Assembly (NCBI GenBank): GCA_003152145.1
Contig: PLZL01000352.1
Location: 1-10,255 of the forward strand
Length of the DNA stretch: 10,255 nt
Direction: 5' to 3'
Source of the DNA: Limisphaerales bacterium
GTDB taxonomy: Bacteria; Verrucomicrobiota; Verrucomicrobiae; Limisphaerales; UBA11358
A model generated the notes under the pieces. The model was not told where the DNA came from, did no database searches, and saw nothing but the letters and a program-made list of their open reading frames with translations. Of this stretch, positions 7,200-10,255 are shown one piece after another. Every line of letters starts with the position of its first letter. The first letter of the stretch is position 1. Position numbers and translations under genes: made by a program.

Positions 7200-7222
7200 T
7201 ATATTTCTCTGTTTACAGAAAT
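7200..7222 (+). promoter_or_regulatory. -10 box and putative operator, copy 2
   Basis: TATATT (7200-7205) is a good -10 candidate but has no clear -35 partner 17 bases upstream. Directly overlapping and following it is TTTCTCTGT-TT-ACAGAAAT (7204-7222), containing the perfect inverted repeat TCTGT/ACAGA (7208-7212, 7215-7219). ACAGAAAT is identical to the right half ahead of the regulator gene, while the spacer between half-sites is 2 instead of 4. The site lies 10 bases before the dehydrogenase ATG. Confidence 0.5.
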
Positions 7223-7231
7223 AACAGATTT

Positions 7232-8173
7232 ATGAGCAAAAAAACCATTCACGCTGTCACTGGCGCCTTTGGATACTCCGGCCGTTATATAGCCGCCCGT
7301 CTGCTGGACGAAGGCCGCGAAGTTATTACGCTGACCAATTCGTTGGCGCGCTCCAATCCTTTTGGGGATCGAGTGCGGGCTTTCCCGCTTTCGTTTGATG
7401 ATCCGAAAAAATTGGCGCAGTCGCTGGCCGATATTGATGTGCTTTACAACACCTACTGGGTCAGGTTCAACCACAAGCTGTTCACTCATGCGCAGGCAGT
7501 GCAGAACACGTTTGTCCTTTTTAAGGCGGCGCGGCAAGCAGGCGTTCGCCGCATTGTTCATGTCAGCATCACAAATCCAAGTGAAGATTCGTCACTGGAA
7601 TATTTTGCTGGCAAAGCGCGGTTGGAACGCGCGTTACGGGAGAGCGGACTGGATTATTCCATTCTCCGTCCAACGGTGCTGTTTGGCCGGGAGGATATTT
7701 TGATCAACAACATCGCATGGGCGTTGCGGCGATTTCCATTTTTCGCGGTGTTTGGCGACGGTTCATATCGCTTGCAACCGATTTTCGTCGAAGATTTGGC
7801 GGCGTTGGCTGTGGCCGAAGGCAAGCGTAACCAGAACAGGGTCATCAACGCCATCGGCCCGGAAACCTTCACCTATCGAGCGTTGGTGGAAGCGGTCGGC
7901 GAGGCCATCGGGCAAAAACGCCGCATCATGAAGGTCTCGCCCGGCTTGGGCTATGCCGCAAGTTGCGTGATTGGCCGGTTTGTGCGCGACACTTTCATCA
8001 CCCGCGAAGAAATCAAAGGTCTCATGGACGGCCTGCTGTGCGTGGATACTCCGCCGACCGGCAAAACCCGTCTAACCGATTGGATGCGAGCCAATGCTGA
8101 CACTTTGGGCCGAAATTACGCCAGCGAACTGGCCAGGCGGCAAGACCGCAAGTCGCCTTATTTCCCAACTTGA
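7232..8173 (+). CDS. Atypical short-chain dehydrogenase, NAD(P)-binding (NmrA/NDUFA9-like)
   Basis: The 313-residue cytoplasmic protein has a Rossmann fold of the extended or atypical SDR group (COG0702-like). The dinucleotide loop is TGAFGYSG (10-17). Ser112 in HVSITN and the YxxxK pair Tyr124/Lys128 (YFAGK) are in place, so it may be a working oxidoreductase or epimerase rather than a pure sensor. LRPTVLFG (145-152) and QPIFVEDLA (182-190) are the usual substrate-side motifs. The C-terminal third has a Gly/Ala-rich, mildly hydrophobic helix (238-250) and no added domain. The substrate is unknown. I start at the ATG at 7232, which puts MSKKTIHAVTG directly before the first beta strand. A TTG at 7193 would add 13 unrelated residues and cross the operator. 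It lies behind a GbsR-type regulator and shares its operator-like motif. A terminator hairpin lies 30 bases after the stop. Confidence 0.85.
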   Translation: MSKKTIHAVTGAFGYSGRYIAARLLDEGREVITLTNSLARSNPFGDRVRAFPLSFDDPKKLAQSLADIDVLYNTYWVRFNHKLFTHAQAVQNTFVLFKAARQAGVRRIVHVSITNPSEDSSLEYFAGKARLERALRESGLDYSILRPTVLFGREDILINNIAWALRRFPFFAVFGDGSYRLQPIFVEDLAALAVAEGKRNQNRVINAIGPETFTYRALVEAVGEAIGQKRRIMKVSPGLGYAASCVIGRFVRDTFITREEIKGLMDGLLCVDTPPTGKTRLTDWMRANADTLGRNYASELARRQDRKSPYFPT

Positions 8174-8194
8174 TTGGTAACCAGCCTGAAACCG

Positions 8195-8234
8195 AAATAA
8201 AAAACCGCCGCCGGAAACAAATCCAGCGGCGGTT
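8195..8234 (-). terminator. Intrinsic terminator between convergent genes
   Basis: AACCGCCGC (8203-8211) pairs perfectly over 9 bp with GCGGCGGTT (8226-8234) around a 14-base loop. Read on the minus strand, the stem is followed by TTTTATTTC (8202-8194), giving an intrinsic terminator for the small secreted-protein gene. The plus-strand side lacks a T tract, so it would act only weakly for the dehydrogenase gene. Confidence 0.75.
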
Positions 8235-8260
8235 GAGCGTTGAATGGTTGAACGGTCGGA

Positions 8261-8602
8261 TTATTTCACCGGTTCAATCTTGGAGACGGTCATCATCTGC
8301 TTGCCGTCCTTTTCGGAGACCGTTCCGGTCGCCGTCACTTTTTCCCCAGACGTCGTGCAGATGCTGTCGTGAAACGCCTTGCTGATGTCATTCTGCTCCA
8401 GATAGTAATTGACGGTCTTGCCGTCCTTTTGGATCTGGAGGACATTCTGGCATTCCTTGGTTTCGTGCAGCACGCACTTGGCGCACACGGCCATGCCGGT
8501 GAGGGTGACTTCCTTGTTCGGTGTGTCGGCGGCGAAGAGCCGCGGCGAGGCAACCGCCAGCAGCAAGCCGGCGGCAATTAGGACCAACATTGATTTTTTC
8601 AT
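8261..8602 (-). CDS. Small secreted four-cysteine protein, OB-like
   Basis: The 113-residue protein starts with a clear Sec signal peptide (MKKSMLVLIAAGLLLAVA) and is likely cut near residues 24-26 (LFAAD), leaving about 88 residues in the periplasm. The mature part holds CAKC (Cys40, Cys43), then Cys51 in ECQNVL and Cys82 in FHDSIC, with His46 and His78 nearby. That pattern could bind a metal or form two disulfides. The end, KVTATGTVSEKDGKQMMTVSKIEPV, in two stretches (88-99, 100-112), looks like the closing strands of a small OB barrel. I cannot name the family with certainty; it resembles small uncharacterised secreted proteins of Verrucomicrobiota and Planctomycetota. It has its own terminator at 8195-8234 and lies 75 bases downstream of the Uma2 gene, from which a terminator separates it. 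No Shine-Dalgarno sequence is seen before the ATG. Confidence 0.83.
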   Translation of the reverse strand: MKKSMLVLIAAGLLLAVASPRLFAADTPNKEVTLTGMAVCAKCVLHETKECQNVLQIQKDGKTVNYYLEQNDISKAFHDSICTTSGEKVTATGTVSEKDGKQMMTVSKIEPVK

Positions 8603-8659
8603 AGGTAATTTGGATTTCTAGTTTACGAGATTAAGACAGCTAAACCCGGTTTTTCATTC

Positions 8660-8691
8660 AAAAAAAATCCGGCCGGTTCAAGGTCCGCCGG
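8660..8691 (-). terminator. Intrinsic terminator at the end of the Uma2 gene
   Basis: On the minus strand CCGGC (8691-8687) pairs with GCCGG (8673-8669), then one A and eight T (8667-8660) follow. The stem overlaps the last codons and stop of the Uma2 gene. The short stem but strong T tract make termination likely, separating this gene from the small secreted-protein gene. Confidence 0.55.
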
Positions 8692-9163
8692 GTTGGTCGG
8701 CGAACAGCGCGGCGATGACAAATTGGAACTCGGGAATCAGATTTTCCGTCAATACTTCGCTGCCGGCCAGGATGCCCTTGAGCGCCAGACCGAATTCCAT
8801 GCTGTGGTAGATTTCCACGTTGTCGTAACGCGGGTCCACCATCCAAAGGCGCGGCACGCGGATTTTTTCATAAAGCTCCTTTTTAATGACGGTGTCGGTG
8901 CGATGGTCGTCGCGGCTGATGATTTCGACCGCCAGCCAGAGTTTGCCGGTGGCTACGGTCACAAGCGCGAGGTCGGGGCAGATGGCCGTCGAGCGGGAGA
9001 CTTGGATCCGGGTGCGCGGCGCCAGCAACTGGGTGCCGGCAAGGTTCGCCACGCTGGCGGTCATCGCAGCGTGCAGGCGGTCACAAATCATTTCATGCCG
9101 CCCGCCCGGCGCGGAACGCGGCAGCGACGCGCCATCCAGGATTTCCTCATACCGCTTGCTCAT
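8678..9163 (-). CDS. Uma2-family PD-(D/E)XK protein
   Basis: Uma2 (DUF820) proteins carry a restriction-endonuclease-like fold. They are numerous in cyanobacteria and several environmental phyla, and their role is not established. Seen here are the entry motif RYEEILDG (4-11) with His23 downstream, the PD of the core at 63-64 (CPDLALV), the second acidic site Glu80 in LAVEIIS, and then D90, K94/K95 and Y98 with the family ending VPRLWMVDP (103-111) and a strand ending VEIYH. All expected core residues are therefore present. The ATG at 9163 gives 161 residues starting MSKRYEEIL. An in-frame ATG at 9193 would add MAPIGVLLLA, and longer starts run into the rpsP promoter, so I keep 9163. Uma2 proteins are often nearer 180-200 residues, so this is a short member. 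It diverges from rpsP with 112 bases between the start codons. Confidence 0.82.
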   Translation of the reverse strand: MSKRYEEILDGASLPRSAPGGRHEMICDRLHAAMTASVANLAGTQLLAPRTRIQVSRSTAICPDLALVTVATGKLWLAVEIISRDDHRTDTVIKKELYEKIRVPRLWMVDPRYDNVEIYHSMEFGLALKGILAGSEVLTENLIPEFQFVIAALFADQPGGP

Positions 9164-9225
9164 TGCCAAAAGCAAAACACCGATTGGCGCCATCGGCAAG
9201 CGGCGTTTTTTGGTCAAAACAGAAC

Positions 9226-9254
9226 TTGCAACCACCACCACCAGCAGGTAAAGT
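9226..9254 (+). promoter_or_regulatory. Candidate promoter of the rpsP operon
   Basis: TTGCAA (9226-9231) and TAAAGT (9249-9254) are 17 bases apart and each matches the sigma-70 consensus at four of six positions. The start of transcription would be near 9261, about 15 bases before the rpsP ATG. The spacer is a CCA trinucleotide run. Moderate support only, but it is the best pair in the divergent region. Confidence 0.42.
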
Positions 9255-9275
9255 TTGTGCTCTTTTGAAACAATT

Positions 9276-9536
9276 ATGGCAGTAAAAATTCGCATGAAGC
9301 GTGTTGGGGCCAAAAATGCCCCGTATTTCCGCATTGTAGTGGCTGACAGCCGCAGTCCGCGCGATGGCAAGTTCATCGAGGAAATCGGCTCGTATCAGCC
9401 GTTGAAAAAGGGCGATAATTTCACCCTGAAGCTTGACCGCGCCCAATACTGGGTCAGCAAGGGCGCGCAACCGAGCGACACCGTCGCGAGCTTCATCAAG
9501 AAGGCCGGCAAGGCGGCCGTGCCGGCAGCGGCTTGA
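9276..9536 (+). CDS. rpsP: 30S ribosomal protein bS16
   Basis: This small-subunit protein binds 16S rRNA and is needed for 30S assembly. The 86-residue product has the expected size and begins [20 protein letters not shown], followed by [20 protein letters not shown], the unmistakable bS16 N-terminal half. The C-terminus ends in an Ala-rich tail (GKAAVPAAA) typical of variable bS16 ends. I use the ATG at 9276; a GTG at 9255 would add seven residues absent from the family. It heads the rpsP-khpA-trmD operon, with a 13-base gap to khpA. The leader CTTTTGAAACAATT has no Shine-Dalgarno sequence, as elsewhere in the window. Confidence 0.97.
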   Translation: MAVKIRMKRVGAKNAPYFRIVVADSRSPRDGKFIEEIGSYQPLKKGDNFTLKLDRAQYWVSKGAQPSDTVASFIKKAGKAAVPAAA

Positions 9537-9549
9537 TTTTATTTTCTCC

Positions 9550-9795
9550 ATGCAGGAGTTTCTGGAATATGTCGTCAAAGGACTCGTGCAACACCCGGAC
9601 GCTGTGAGCGTCACGCCGGTGGAGCGCGGAGGCATGACGGTTTATGAACTGCGCATGGACGCGTCGGACGTGGGCAAAATTATCGGACGGCAGGGCATGA
9701 CGATCAACGCCATCCGGTCGCTGCTGCTCGCCGGCAGCGCCAAGCAAGGTTTGCGTTGCTCGGTGGAAATTGTCGAAGACAAGCCGGCGAATTGA
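9550..9795 (+). CDS. khpA: KH-domain RNA-binding protein KhpA
   Basis: This 81-residue protein is a single type-II KH domain (COG1837, YlqC/KhpA). In other bacteria it pairs with KhpB and binds many RNAs, affecting cell division and translation. It begins MQEFLEYVVKGLVQHPDAV as in the family, and the RNA-binding GxxG loop is GRQG (46-49) within VGKIIGRQGMTINAIR (41-56). The ATG at 9550 is 13 bases after the rpsP stop. A longer frame opening at 9433 would read into rpsP in another frame and is not needed. The place between rpsP and trmD is the standard one. Confidence 0.94.
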   Translation: MQEFLEYVVKGLVQHPDAVSVTPVERGGMTVYELRMDASDVGKIIGRQGMTINAIRSLLLAGSAKQGLRCSVEIVEDKPAN

Positions 9796-9799
9796 AATT

Positions 9800-9856
9800 T
9801 GTAGCGGCGGTCTGTGACCGCCGGGCACGGTTCGATGCTCACAGAGCGCCGTTTCA
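9800..9856. repeat. REP-like double hairpin ahead of trmD
   Basis: CGGCGGTC (9805-9812) pairs with GACCGCCG (9816-9823) over a TGT loop, a perfect 8-bp stem. A second, smaller hairpin GCTC/GAGC with ACA loop lies at 9837-9847. The two halves are also inverted copies of each other: 9800-9818 matches the reverse complement of 9838-9856 at 15 of 19 positions. It fills almost the whole 63-base gap between khpA and trmD, reaching within 3 bases of the trmD ATG. Its architecture is like REP/BIME elements. Without a T tract it is not a terminator. Confidence 0.6.
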
Positions 9857-9858
9857 AA

Positions 9859-10255
9859 ATGAAAATTGACGTGCTCACGTTGTTCCCGGCGATGTTCGCC
9901 GGGCCGCTCGATGAAAGCATCATCAAACGGGCGCGCGACACGGGTTTGTTGGATCTGAAAATCCACAACCTGCGCGACTGGACGCACGACCGGCACCGGA
10001 CCGTGGACGACCGGCCGTTCGGCGGCGGACCGGGAATGTTGCTGAAGCCGGAACCGCTCTTTGAAGCGATTGAAAGTTTGAAGCGCGAGCAGACGCGCGT
10101 GATTTTGTTTTCGCCCGCCGGGCGGAAGTTCGATCAGGCCATCGCGCGCGAACTGGCGGCGCAAAACGATTTGCTGCTCGTGACCGGCCATTACGAAGGT
10201 TTTGACGAGCGGGTGCGGGAAAAACTGGCCGACGACGAGTTGTCCATCGGCGATT
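9859..10255 (+). CDS. trmD: tRNA (guanine-N1)-methyltransferase, 5' part
   Basis: TrmD uses S-adenosylmethionine to methylate G37 of tRNAs, preventing frameshifting. It is a cytoplasmic SPOUT-class enzyme with a trefoil knot. The window holds the first 132 codons of a gene usually coding for about 240-250 residues, so it is cut by the window edge rather than broken. Family motifs are MKIDVLTLFPAMF (1-13), DDRPFGGGPGMLLKPEPLF (51-69), SPAGRKFDQ (85-93) and the knot segment VTGHYEGFDERV (109-120), where most homologues have CGxYEGxDER. The ATG at 9859 gives the canonical start. An in-frame ATG at 9835, inside the REP-like element, would add MLTERRFK and is less likely. rimM, normally between khpA and trmD, is absent here. 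Confidence 0.95.
   Translation, partial: MKIDVLTLFPAMFAGPLDESIIKRARDTGLLDLKIHNLRDWTHDRHRTVDDRPFGGGPGMLLKPEPLFEAIESLKREQTRVILFSPAGRKFDQAIARELAAQNDLLLVTGHYEGFDERVREKLADDELSIGD

Noticed and set aside
9230..9243. CCA trinucleotide run as a microsatellite
   Set aside because: Only about four to five units, and it lies in the spacer of a candidate promoter. Too short to call a repeat feature.
9496..10191. 231-codon minus-strand frame over khpA and trmD
   Set aside because: Both plus-strand genes are unmistakable housekeeping genes, so this is their antisense shadow.
1..10255. CRISPR array, tRNA, rRNA, insertion sequence or prophage genes
   Set aside because: No regularly spaced direct repeats, cloverleaf, rRNA-like stretch, transposase or integrase motif was found on reading both strands.

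Overview
The window reads as a chromosomal segment of a Gram-negative, high-GC bacterium, most plausibly a member of the Verrucomicrobiota (Limisphaerales/Pedosphaera-like). This is inferred from several signs: lipoprotein and Sec signals; an L-fucose isomerase near a GH29 fucosidase; a eukaryote-type HisA; and CCAA-rich intergenic hairpin elements of the sort I associate with genomes of that group. Almost no start codon has a Shine-Dalgarno sequence. No mobile-element gene, tRNA, rRNA or CRISPR array is visible.

Left part (1-3956): L-fucose isomerase (FucI, complete, catalytic residues intact) is followed by a hairpin terminator. An AT-rich island of about 640 bp then carries an unrecognised 150-residue ORF and a 42-residue ORF joined by an ATGA overlap. 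A lipoprotein GH29 alpha-L-fucosidase follows. The fucosidase would release L-fucose outside the cytoplasm and FucI would begin its catabolism, so the two form a small fucose-use locus interrupted by foreign-looking DNA.

Middle part (3969-8602): a membrane-anchored protein of unknown function and a lipoprotein with a NADAR domain lie on the minus strand. After a repetitive hairpin element comes a HisA of the eukaryotic HIS6 type, standing alone and outside any visible his operon. Then come a GbsR/MarR-type regulator and an atypical short-chain dehydrogenase (NAD(P)-binding). The start regions of these last two genes share a CTGT...ACAGAAAT inverted-repeat motif placed just after the -10 box, which suggests that the regulator controls itself and the dehydrogenase. 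A terminator hairpin separates the dehydrogenase from a convergent small secreted four-cysteine protein.

Right part (8660-10255): a Uma2-type PD-(D/E)XK protein is transcribed away from the housekeeping operon rpsP-khpA-trmD. The operon has the usual order except that rimM is not between khpA and trmD. That gap instead holds a REP-like double hairpin directly ahead of trmD, which runs off the window end.

No wholly new multi-gene system is evident. The best leads are the GbsR/dehydrogenase operator pair, the extracytoplasmic NADAR protein, the eukaryote-type HisA and the AT-rich island inside the fucose locus.
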